Source: Lachnospiraceae bacterium (GTDB taxonomy: Bacteria > Bacillota > Clostridia > Lachnospirales > Lachnospiraceae). From it: a stretch of 7,090 nt of DNA. Of this stretch, positions 1 to 6,627 are shown one piece after another. The position numbers were made by a program, and so were the translations under genes. The notes under the pieces are model-generated. The model searched no databases. It had not been told where the DNA came from and saw nothing but the letters and a program-made list of their open reading frames with translations. Each line of letters opens with the position of its first letter. The first letter of the stretch is position 1. The DNA is taken from contig JAIKXK010000038.1 of the NCBI GenBank assembly GCA_024684155.1, forward strand, positions 1 to 7,090, written 5' to 3'.

Positions 1-111
1 GGATTTATTGTATCTGACAATCTTACAATTAATAGTATAGAAACTATTGATGAAGGCTTTGAAAATACGGATCACAATCCGGTAGAACTTAACGTTACCA
101 TTCAGGAATAA
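1..111 (+). CDS. C-terminal end of an endonuclease/exonuclease/phosphatase-family protein (partial)
   Basis: Frame 1 is open from the first base to a TAA at 109-111, giving 36 residues; the start lies outside the window. The tail has a residue run reading F-I-V-S-D-N-L near its start and T-D-H-N-P-V-E-L about ten residues before the end. The (S/T)DHNPV motif close to the C-terminus is the hallmark of the EEP superfamily (DNase I, ExoIII and sphingomyelinase-like metal-dependent phosphodiesterases), where the Asp-His pair is part of the catalytic site. The preceding I-V-S-D fits the conserved strand that precedes it in this fold. The substrate cannot be told from this fragment; nuclease or phospholipid/inositol phosphatase activities are both possible. 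It is followed immediately by an intrinsic terminator, so it probably ends its own transcription unit. Confidence 0.72.
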   Translation, partial: GFIVSDNLTINSIETIDEGFENTDHNPVELNVTIQE

Positions 112-114
112 CAT

Positions 115-148
115 AAAAGCTGCCGCACCTTTTGTGTGGCAGTTTTTT
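115..148 (+). terminator. Intrinsic terminator after the EEP-family gene
   Basis: Arms 120-128 (CTGCCGCAC) and 134-142 (GTGTGGCAG) pair over 9 bp with one G-U wobble around a 5-nt loop, and the stem can extend through an A4/T4 pairing. A run of six T follows at 143-148. It starts only a few bases after the stop codon at 111. The next gene's Shine-Dalgarno begins 5 bp after the T run, so the hairpin lies in the leader of the reductase gene as well. Confidence 0.85.
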
Positions 149-163
149 ACTTAGGAGACTTAC

Positions 164-892
164 ATGAAAAAAACAGCACTCATTACCGGAGCAAGTCGCG
201 GCATTGGAAAATCCATTGCTGATACCTTAGCAAAAGAGGGATATGACTTGGTTTTAATTTGTCAAAACAACCTTTCTCTTTTAGAGAAAAATGCACTCTC
301 TTATAAAGATAATTTTGGTATTTGCTCTTATTGTTACAAAGGAGATATTTCTGACTTTTCTTTTTTATCCCAGGTGGAAAAAGAACTAACAAGTCAGGGT
401 GTATTTGTAAATACCATCATTAATAATGCCGGCATTTCCCATGTCGGATTATTAAATGATATGTCGATCGAACAGTGGCAAAAAATTATAAATGTAAATC
501 TATCCTCATTATTTTACACATCAAAGCTTTTTACTCCAGAGATGATTCGCAAAAAAGAAGGCCATATTGTAAACATTACTTCTATGTGGGGTCAAAGAGG
601 TGCTTCCTGTGAAGTTTGTTACTCCGCTTCTAAGGGTGGGGTAGATGCATTTACAAAAGCCCTGGCAAAAGAATTAGCCCCTTCTAATATTTACGTCAAT
701 GCCATTTCCTGTGGTGTTGTAAATACGGATATGATGAATGTTTTTAGCGAAGAAGACAAAGAAGCACTGGCGGAAGAGATTCCCTTCGGTCGCTTTTGCG
801 AGCCTGAGGAAGTAGCACTCGCTGTAAAAAATCTATTGTCAAATACCTATATGACCGGACAAATTATTGGATTAGACGGGGGATATTTCTAA
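164..892 (+). CDS. SDR-family NAD(P)-dependent reductase (FabG-like; possible EF-P 5-aminopentanone reductase)
   Basis: This is a classical short-chain dehydrogenase/reductase of 242 residues, the usual length for the family. The Rossmann motif T-G-A-S-R-G-I-G is at residues 8-15, N-N-A-G at 87-90, and the catalytic set is S140, Y153 and K157 (Y-S-A-S-K). The protein ends in D-G-G-Y-F, as FabG-type SDRs do. It should reduce a carbonyl with NAD(P)H in the cytoplasm. The stretch S-M-W-G-Q-R-G-A-S-C-E-V just before the catalytic Tyr resembles, from memory, the YmfI branch of the family, which reduces the 5-aminopentanone group on the conserved lysine of elongation factor P in Firmicutes; that assignment is an inference. 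No fatty-acid synthesis gene is nearby to support a housekeeping FabG role. The ATG at 164 is set by AGGAG at 153-157 with a 6-nt spacer. The downstream gene follows after 33 bp, probably in the same transcript. Confidence 0.9.
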   Translation: MKKTALITGASRGIGKSIADTLAKEGYDLVLICQNNLSLLEKNALSYKDNFGICSYCYKGDISDFSFLSQVEKELTSQGVFVNTIINNAGISHVGLLNDMSIEQWQKIINVNLSSLFYTSKLFTPEMIRKKEGHIVNITSMWGQRGASCEVCYSASKGGVDAFTKALAKELAPSNIYVNAISCGVVNTDMMNVFSEEDKEALAEEIPFGRFCEPEEVALAVKNLLSNTYMTGQIIGLDGGYF

Positions 893-925
893 TCCAAAGC
901 TTTATTTCTACAGGGGGTTTTTACT

Positions 926-2710
926 ATGAAACAGCTATACACAAAATGGGGACGCTCGCTAGATCCCTCTCACATCTTAGAAGAATATCCACGCCCACAA
1001 ATGGTTCGAAACAACTATATCAACCTGAATGGATACTGGGACTACGCCATAGAGTCTATTGGTGCCAGAGATGTACAAAAGAAATTTCCCACCAAATCAG
1101 ATGGAAAAATTCTGGTTCCTTTCTCTCCAGAAACAGTCCTTTCAGGAGTAAACAAAACCCTTCATCCTGGCGAATATCTTTGGTACAAGCGCAGCTTTCA
1201 TTATGAAGTTTGTCCAGGGCATTTACTCCTTCATTTTAATGCTGTCGATCAGGTCTGTTCTCTATATATTAACGATGTTTTTATACTTTCTCACACTGGT
1301 GGATATCTGCCTTTTTCTGCAGATATAACCCCATTTTTACATGGTGGAGAAAACACTATCACCCTTCGTGTAACAGATGATACGGATGAAAGTTATCACG
1401 CCAGAGGGAAGCAGGTTCTAGAACGAGGTGGCATGTTTTACACTCCTCAAAGCGGAATCTGGCAAAGCGTGTGGGCAGAATACGTACCAGATGAATATAT
1501 CAACAGTATAGAACTTACTCCAAATCTTTCTCCTGATTTAATTCGAATCCTAGTAAAGGGAGTTACAAAAAGTTATTGTAAAATTAAAGTTTCGATTTTT
1601 GCACCAAAAATCTATGAAGATTTAAAAGAAAAACCAAGTGATATTATTTCCACATCCATTCATTCTCTAGGGGAAGAATTTATTATTCAAATAGATGATG
1701 GATGTTACTGGACTCCAGAATCTCCATATTTATATTACTGTGATATTGAACTTCTGAATAAAGAAGGTCTTTGCTGCGATAAGGTTCGTAGTTATTTTGC
1801 CCTACGTTCCTTTTCCTTAAAATATTGCAAAGATGAGGATTTTCCAAGAGTTGCACTAAATGACGAGGTGATTTTCCAACAGGGAGTACTAGACCAGGGC
1901 TATTGGCCCGAATCTCTTTTAACCCCACCTTCTGATGAAGCCATGATCTGGGACCTTTGTGAAATGAAACGTACCGGATTTAATATGGTTCGAAAGCACA
2001 TAAAAATCGAACCGGAACGATGGTATTATCACTGTGATCGACTTGGGTTAATTGTATGGCAGGATATGGTAAATGGCGGTGGTAAAATCAAGCAATGGTT
2101 TGTTACCTACGCCGCCACTCCACTCTCTATTAAGCGGGTTCGCGTCAGCGATAAACTATACCCTCTTTTTTCTAGGACAGATAAAGAAGGGCAAAAGGAA
2201 TTCAAAAACGAAATGGTCTCTACTATTCTTCTTCTAAAAAATCACCCATCTATTTGTACCTGGGTAATTTTTAATGAAGGCTGGGGACAATTCCACACCA
2301 CAAGAATGACCCTTCTTGCGAAAAAAACAGATCCTTCCCGGTTAATTGATCAGGCTAGCGGATGGTTTGATCAAAGAGGTGGTGATTTCTTTAGTATTCA
2401 CAACTACTTTTTCGAATTAACTGTGACTCCCGAGAAAAGAAGAGCCAATGTTCTTTCTGAGATTGGAGGCATCGTCTATAAAATTGAAGATCACTCCTGT
2501 GTGGAAGGAAGTTACGGCTATAGCGTTTGTAATTCCAGAGAAGAGTTAAATGCTTCCTACGAAAAAATCCAGGACAAGCTTCGCAGTTTAATCCCTAAAG
2601 GTCTTTGCGGCAGTGTCTATACCCAGTGGACAGATATTGAAGAAGAAACCAATGGTGTTTATACTTATGATAGAGAGATTCGTAAAATTGACGGATCAAA
2701 AATCAGATAG
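926..2710 (+). CDS. Glycoside hydrolase family 2 protein (beta-galactosidase/beta-glucuronidase-like)
   Basis: This 594-residue protein has GH2 architecture: an N-terminal jelly-roll sugar-binding domain (about residues 20-185, closing with G-I-W-Q at 177-180), an Ig-like beta domain (about 190-300), and a TIM barrel (about 310-594). In the barrel, F-N-M-V-R-K-H (352-358) matches the conserved Arg/His strand of GH2. N450-E451 within F-N-E-G-W-G is the expected acid/base, and E512 in L-S-E-I-G-G is the expected nucleophile. The two Glu are 61 residues apart, closer than in LacZ or GUS, so the barrel loops are trimmed. Both catalytic residues are present, so it should be a retaining exo-glycosidase. 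The exact sugar (galactoside, glucuronide, mannoside or other) cannot be read from the sequence. There is no signal peptide, so it acts in the cytoplasm on imported oligosaccharide or glycoside. GGGGG at 913-917 lies 8 nt before the ATG. No sugar transporter or regulator lies next to it. Confidence 0.9.
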   Translation: MKQLYTKWGRSLDPSHILEEYPRPQMVRNNYINLNGYWDYAIESIGARDVQKKFPTKSDGKILVPFSPETVLSGVNKTLHPGEYLWYKRSFHYEVCPGHLLLHFNAVDQVCSLYINDVFILSHTGGYLPFSADITPFLHGGENTITLRVTDDTDESYHARGKQVLERGGMFYTPQSGIWQSVWAEYVPDEYINSIELTPNLSPDLIRILVKGVTKSYCKIKVSIFAPKIYEDLKEKPSDIISTSIHSLGEEFIIQIDDGCYWTPESPYLYYCDIELLNKEGLCCDKVRSYFALRSFSLKYCKDEDFPRVALNDEVIFQQGVLDQGYWPESLLTPPSDEAMIWDLCEMKRTGFNMVRKHIKIEPERWYYHCDRLGLIVWQDMVNGGGKIKQWFVTYAATPLSIKRVRVSDKLYPLFSRTDKEGQKEFKNEMVSTILLLKNHPSICTWVIFNEGWGQFHTTRMTLLAKKTDPSRLIDQASGWFDQRGGDFFSIHNYFFELTVTPEKRRANVLSEIGGIVYKIEDHSCVEGSYGYSVCNSREELNASYEKIQDKLRSLIPKGLCGSVYTQWTDIEEETNGVYTYDREIRKIDGSKIR

Positions 2711-2741
2711 ATAAGATTCTACAAAATAAGAAGGTAGTTTT

Positions 2742-3722
2742 ATGAAATTTGATGTAGTAGTAAATCCAGTTGGAGCATCAGGGCGAACATTAAAAAAATT
2801 TCAAGCGCTCTTTCCCCTTATGCAGGAAAGCGGAAACGAAATAGAAGTGCATTATTCCACCAAGGAATTCGGAATTGGTGATATTTGTCACAAACTCACC
2901 TGTGATTTAGCCAAAGACGAAACCATCAATTTAATTATTGTAGGCGGCGATGGCACCCTAAATGTAGCCTTAAACGGAATGGAACATTTAGAAAATATTC
3001 GTCTTGGCTATATTCCTGCAGGCAGTGGAAATGACTTAGCCAAAGGTTTAAATTTAAGTGATGATCTTAGTTCTTTGACAAAAGAAATTATGAAAGGTGA
3101 AGTAAAACGCAGAATGGATATTGGTTCTGTTTATATGGAAGGTATCTCTGATGCTTTAGTAGCAGGTCGATTCCTTGGAAGATACGATACGGACGGAAGA
3201 TGCTATCGAAGATTTCATGATTCTACCGGTTTTGGTTTTGATGCGGCCATTTGTCAGGCAGCCGATGCCAGTAGTGCAAAACCTCTCCTAAACAAACTTC
3301 ACCTAGGAAAGTTAATCTATTTATTCTGTGCTATTAAATTGATCTTTACTACCAGACGACAAAATATAAAAGTAATTACCGACCATGGTGAAAACACCTA
3401 TAACGAAAGCCTGCTCTTTGTAGCTATGAATAACACCTATGAAGGCGGGGGATTTAAGTTCTGCCCCGAAGCAAAAAACAACGATGGTATTCTGGATTTA
3501 TGTATTGCCACCACAAAGTCAAACGCTGCCTTCTTTAAAATATTCCCATCAGCTTATGATGGAAATCATGTAAAATATGATGAAATCCATATGTTAAAAA
3601 CAAAACATGCTTTTGTATCTGCCCCTGAACCACAATGGGTTCACACAGATGGAGAAGTAGTCTGTAAGGCAATGCGACTTGAAATTTCCACCCTGCCAGA
3701 GCAGATTGATCTTTTAATGTAA
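2742..3722 (+). CDS. Diacylglycerol kinase-type lipid kinase (YegS/Rv2252/BmrU family)
   Basis: The 326-residue protein belongs to the DagK catalytic-domain family of soluble, membrane-associating lipid kinases, which phosphorylate diacylglycerol or related lipids with ATP. Visible motifs are V-N-P-x-G near the N-terminus, the nucleotide-binding G-G-D-G-T at residues 68-72, P-A-G-S-G-N-D at 92-98, D248-G-x-L-D252 in the C-terminal beta domain, and H-T-D-G-E at 301-305. These are the family signatures in the right order, so the enzyme looks intact. It carries about 25 extra residues (roughly 131-158) between the D-I-G of the hinge and the G-F-G-F-D strand, where most homologues go through almost directly. 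The Shine-Dalgarno AAGAAGG (2728-2734) is 7 nt before the ATG. The gap to the GH2 gene is 31 bp, so the two are probably cotranscribed. Likely role: recycling diacylglycerol to phosphatidic acid; the lipid substrate is inferred from the family. Confidence 0.92.
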   Translation: MKFDVVVNPVGASGRTLKKFQALFPLMQESGNEIEVHYSTKEFGIGDICHKLTCDLAKDETINLIIVGGDGTLNVALNGMEHLENIRLGYIPAGSGNDLAKGLNLSDDLSSLTKEIMKGEVKRRMDIGSVYMEGISDALVAGRFLGRYDTDGRCYRRFHDSTGFGFDAAICQAADASSAKPLLNKLHLGKLIYLFCAIKLIFTTRRQNIKVITDHGENTYNESLLFVAMNNTYEGGGFKFCPEAKNNDGILDLCIATTKSNAAFFKIFPSAYDGNHVKYDEIHMLKTKHAFVSAPEPQWVHTDGEVVCKAMRLEISTLPEQIDLLM

Positions 3723-3750
3723 TGAATTTATTCATTGATTTAATTTTTTA

Positions 3751-3779
3751 TTGCATTTTAAAACCCTCGGTGTTATATT
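3751..3779 (+). promoter_or_regulatory. Sigma-A-type promoter with extended -10 for the GlpA-like operon
   Basis: TTGCAT (3751-3756) and TATATT (3774-3779) are separated by 17 bp. The -10 is preceded by TG one base upstream (3771-3772), an extended -10 that can offset the weak -35 (three of six consensus positions). The predicted start of transcription is around 3785-3788, about 120 bp before the first start codon, leaving room for the leader terminator at 3821-3870. The call is based on consensus match and position only. Confidence 0.62.
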
Positions 3780-3820
3780 GAGAGTGTAAAGAAATTAAAT
3801 ATTTGTTACCAGGAGATATG

Positions 3821-3870
3821 AGCAAGGTAAATTAGACGAAGTGATTCGTCTTAATTATCTTGCTTTTTTT
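3821..3870 (+). terminator. Leader terminator / transcription attenuator upstream of the GlpA-like operon
   Basis: Arms 3821-3840 and 3845-3864 form a 20-bp stem around the tetraloop GTGA, with one G-U wobble and two mismatches, followed by seven T (3864-3870). This is a strong intrinsic terminator between the promoter at 3751-3779 and the start codon at 3907, so transcription of the three-gene operon should stop here unless antitermination occurs. In Bacillus subtilis glpD, a leader terminator is overcome by GlpP with glycerol 3-phosphate; the same logic is inferred here from gene content. An alternative small pairing of TTACC (3806-3810) with GGTAA (3826-3830) would use part of the left arm and could act as an antiterminator. 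No glpP gene lies in the window. Confidence 0.82.
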
Positions 3871-3906
3871 GTGTCCAATTTGCAAATACGAAGGGAGTTA
3901 TAAAGT

Positions 3907-5340
3907 ATGTATGATGTAGCAATCATCGGTGGCGGCGTCATCGGAAGTGCAATCGCAAGAGAGCTTTCCAAGTTTGAAGTAAATGCCGTAGTTATCGAAA
4001 GAGAACAAGACCTTTGCTGCGGAACCACAAAAGCCAATTCAGCTATTATTCATGGTGGTTACGATGCAAAGCCTGGCTCATTAAAAGCAAAATTAAACGT
4101 AGAAGGAAACAAGATGTTTGATGAACTTTCAAAGGACTTGGATTTTCCTTTCAAGAGAAACGGATCTTTCGTTGTTCGTACCAAAGACCAGGACAAAGAA
4201 GATTTACAAAAGCTTTATGATCAGGGTATTGAAAACGGTGTAGAAGGTCTTCGCATTATTGAAAGAGATGAGCTTATAAAAATGGAGCCAAATCTTTCCG
4301 ATGATGTAGTTGATGCACTCTACGTTCCTACCGGTGGAATTGTTTGTCCATTTAATTTAAACTATGCCCTTGCTGAAAACGCAGCTGATAACGGTGTAGA
4401 ATTTAAGCTTTCCACAAAGGTTGAGAAGGTTGAAAAAACAGCAGATCATTACACCATTACCACTGATAAGGGTGTCATTGAGACAAAAACCGTAGTAAAT
4501 GCTGCTGGTGTTTATGCAGATGAAATCAACAATATGGTTTCTTCTAAAAAGTTACATATTGTTGCTCGTCGTGGTCAGTATGAATTACTGGATAAGTCAG
4601 CTGGAAGTCATGTCAGTCACACTATCTTCCAGCTACCTAGCAAAATGGGAAAAGGGGTTTTAGTTACACCAACCATTCACGGAAACTTACTTGTAGGTCC
4701 TACTGCCGAAGATGTAGATAACAAAGAAGGTGTTAACACAACTGCAGATGGCCTAGGTGGTCTTTTTGCCACTGCCTCACAGTCAGTGAAAAACGTACCT
4801 GCCCGTCAGGTTATCACCTCTTTTGCTGGTCTTCGTGCTCACGAAGATGGTGGCGATTTCATCTTAGGTGAGGCTGAAGATGCAAAAGGATTTTTCAACG
4901 CTGCCGGTATTGAATCTCCTGGACTTTCCAGTGCACCTGCCATTGGTGTTATGATTGCAAAGGAAGTTGCAAAAAAGCTTTCTCTAAATGAAAACAAATC
5001 TTTCAATGGAAAACGTAAAGGTATTTTAAATCCTGCTACCCTTTCCCTTGAAGAAAGAAACGAACTTATCAAAAAGAATCCTGCTTATGGTCAGATTATT
5101 TGCCGATGCGAATCTATTTCAAAGGGTGAAATGTTAGATGCCATTCATCGCACCCTAGGTGCCAGAGATTTAGATGGTGTAAAGCGCAGAACCCGTGGTG
5201 GTATGGGACGTTGCCAGGGAGGCTTTTGTTCTCCAAGAGTTATGGAATTATTAGAACAGGAAGTTCCTATGAGTCCATTTGATGTAACCAAAAATGGTCC
5301 TGATGCAAAGATTGTATTCGGATATAACAAACAGATTTAA
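3907..5340 (+). CDS. glpA: GlpA-like FAD-dependent glycerol-3-phosphate dehydrogenase with BFD-type [2Fe-2S] domain
   Basis: This 477-residue cytoplasmic flavoenzyme has a DAO-type FAD domain (residues 1 to about 370) and a C-terminal BFD-like domain (about 395-450). The dinucleotide-binding G-G-G-V-I-G is at 8-13, with the ribose-binding acid E31. Cysteines C399, C401, C436 and C441 form the C-x-C...C-x4-C pattern of BFD-type [2Fe-2S] sites. The expected reaction is oxidation of sn-glycerol 3-phosphate to dihydroxyacetone phosphate, with electrons leaving through the iron-sulfur cluster. The same three-gene set occurs, as I recall, in clostridial glycerol loci with glpP and glpK, which supports this substrate. 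The DAO domain also resembles L-2-hydroxyglutarate oxidases and hydroxyproline dehydrogenase subunits, so another 2-hydroxy or amino acid substrate remains possible. GGGAG at 3893-3897 lies 9 nt before the ATG. The next gene begins 11 bp after the stop. Expression is probably controlled by the leader terminator upstream. Confidence 0.85.
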   Translation: MYDVAIIGGGVIGSAIARELSKFEVNAVVIEREQDLCCGTTKANSAIIHGGYDAKPGSLKAKLNVEGNKMFDELSKDLDFPFKRNGSFVVRTKDQDKEDLQKLYDQGIENGVEGLRIIERDELIKMEPNLSDDVVDALYVPTGGIVCPFNLNYALAENAADNGVEFKLSTKVEKVEKTADHYTITTDKGVIETKTVVNAAGVYADEINNMVSSKKLHIVARRGQYELLDKSAGSHVSHTIFQLPSKMGKGVLVTPTIHGNLLVGPTAEDVDNKEGVNTTADGLGGLFATASQSVKNVPARQVITSFAGLRAHEDGGDFILGEAEDAKGFFNAAGIESPGLSSAPAIGVMIAKEVAKKLSLNENKSFNGKRKGILNPATLSLEERNELIKKNPAYGQIICRCESISKGEMLDAIHRTLGARDLDGVKRRTRGGMGRCQGGFCSPRVMELLEQEVPMSPFDVTKNGPDAKIVFGYNKQI

Positions 5341-5351
5341 GGAGGATTATC

Positions 5352-6614
5352 ATGAAGAATTATGATTTAGTCATTGTCGGTGGTGGTCCTGCCGGACTTG
5401 CTGCTGCCGTTGCTGCCAGAGACAATGGAATTGAAGACATTTTAATTATTGAAAGAGACCACGAACTAGGCGGGATCTTAAACCAGTGTATTCATAATGG
5501 ATTTGGCCTACACACCTTTAAAGAAGAATTAACTGGTCCGGAATATGCATCACGTTTTATTGACCAGGTAAATGAAAGAAACATCGATTACAAGTTAAAC
5601 ACTATGGTAATGGATATTGCTCCAGATAAAACAGTTACTGCTATGAACTCAGAAGACGGTATGTTTGTTATTCCTGCAAAAGCAGTTATTCTTGCCATGG
5701 GTTGTCGTGAAAGAAGCCGTGGTGCCCTAAACATTCCCGGATATCGTCCAGCTGGTATTTTTTCCGCTGGTACGGCACAGCGACTTGTAAACATGGAAGG
5801 ATATATGCCAGGACGTAAAGTCGTAATCCTAGGTAGTGGTGATATCGGACTCATTATGGCACGTCGTATGACCTTAGAGGGTGCTGAGGTCCAGGTTGTT
5901 GCTGAGCTTATGCCATATTCTGGTGGATTAAAAAGAAACATTGTTCAGTGCTTAGATGACTTTGGTATTCCTTTGAAGTTGTCTCACACTGTAATTGATA
6001 TTGAAGGTAAAGAACGAGTAGAAGGAATTACCATTGCAGAAGTTGGCCCGGACAGAAAGCCAATTCCCGGAACAGAAATTCACTATGAATGTGATACCTT
6101 ACTTCTCTCTTGCGGATTAATCCCAGAGAATGAATTATCCTCAAATTCTGGGGTGGAATTAAGTCCTATTACTTCAGGACCAATCGTAAATGATTCTTTG
6201 GAAACAAATATTGATGGTGTATTTGCCTGTGGAAATGTTCTTCACGTACATGACCTTGTAGACTTTGTATCTCAGGAAGCTACAAACGCTGGAAAGAACG
6301 CAGCAAAATATATCTTAGAAGGAAAGAAAGAAGCAAAGAGAACCTTAGAAATCCTTCCTGTTGATGGTGTTCGCTACACTGTACCAAAATATATTCGTCC
6401 CGAAGAAATGGATGAAACTGTTACCGTTCGTTTCCGTGTTGGGGATGTATATAAGAACAAAGCAATTACCACCTACTTTGGAAATACTCAAATTTCCAAA
6501 CGCAAAAAACAGGTAATGGCTCCTGGAGAAATGGAACAGGTTGTAATTACCAAAAAACAACTTGCCGAATATCCAGATATTACAAATATAACCATTAAGA
6601 TTGAAGAAGCATAG
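5352..6614 (+). CDS. FAD/NAD(P)-binding oxidoreductase (pyridine nucleotide-disulfide family), GlpA partner
   Basis: This 420-residue flavoprotein has a Pyr_redox_2 fold: FAD-binding G-G-G-P-A-G at residues 10-15, an internal NAD(P)-binding G-S-G-D-I-G at 161-166, and the second FAD-contact segment A-C-G-N at 292-295. It has no C-x2-C or C-x4-C redox disulfide. A single C46 in L-N-Q-C-I-H-N-G-F-G lies in the region where disulfide reductases carry their active cysteines. Residues from about 327 to 420 form an extension beyond the normal end of the fold, rich in beta-strand-like segments. It should exchange electrons between NAD(P)(H), its FAD and the GlpA-like subunit; resemblance to HcnA/HcnB-type subunits of hydroxyproline dehydrogenase complexes supports a subunit role rather than a free-standing oxidase. 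AAGGAGG overlaps the stop codon of the upstream gene and lies 6 nt before this ATG, typical of translational coupling. The direction of electron flow is inferred. Confidence 0.85.
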   Translation: MKNYDLVIVGGGPAGLAAAVAARDNGIEDILIIERDHELGGILNQCIHNGFGLHTFKEELTGPEYASRFIDQVNERNIDYKLNTMVMDIAPDKTVTAMNSEDGMFVIPAKAVILAMGCRERSRGALNIPGYRPAGIFSAGTAQRLVNMEGYMPGRKVVILGSGDIGLIMARRMTLEGAEVQVVAELMPYSGGLKRNIVQCLDDFGIPLKLSHTVIDIEGKERVEGITIAEVGPDRKPIPGTEIHYECDTLLLSCGLIPENELSSNSGVELSPITSGPIVNDSLETNIDGVFACGNVLHVHDLVDFVSQEATNAGKNAAKYILEGKKEAKRTLEILPVDGVRYTVPKYIRPEEMDETVTVRFRVGDVYKNKAITTYFGNTQISKRKKQVMAPGEMEQVVITKKQLAEYPDITNITIKIEEA

Positions 6615-6618
6615 GAGG
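6613..6618 (+). promoter_or_regulatory. Ribosome binding site that fixes the start of the DUF1667 gene
   Basis: AGGAGG lies 9 nt before the ATG at 6628 and overlaps the TAG stop of the preceding gene. The frame is also open from a TTG at 6601, but starting there would add nine basic residues from inside the upstream gene and would have no Shine-Dalgarno. Confidence 0.85.
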
Positions 6619-6627
6619 TGCCGAAAG

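Noticed and set aside
946..1206. 86-codon plus-strand frame overlapping the GH2 start
   Set aside because: The GH2 frame shows the family domains continuously from 926; this frame is an out-of-register shadow without a ribosome binding site.
3721..3750. Hairpin AATGAA/TTCATT followed by a T-rich stretch, as a terminator for the lipid kinase gene
   Set aside because: The stem is 6 bp with one G-C pair and the T run is not adjacent; too weak to call.
3818..3835. Possible five-codon leader peptide (ATG AGC AAG GTA AAT TAG) behind AGGAG at 3811-3815
   Set aside because: Only 2 nt separate the AGGAG from the ATG, too close for good initiation, and the peptide has no run of regulatory codons; the bases are better explained as part of the terminator arm.
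5588..5941. 117-codon open frame on the minus strand
   Set aside because: It lies wholly within the flavoprotein gene, has low-complexity Ser/Pro/Ile composition and no family resemblance; a shadow of the sense frame. The same holds for the 126-codon minus-strand frame at 6345-6725.
6601..6627. Upstream TTG start for the DUF1667 gene
   Set aside because: It lies inside the preceding gene without a Shine-Dalgarno, while ATG 6628 has AGGAGG at correct spacing and begins right at the conserved family N-terminus.
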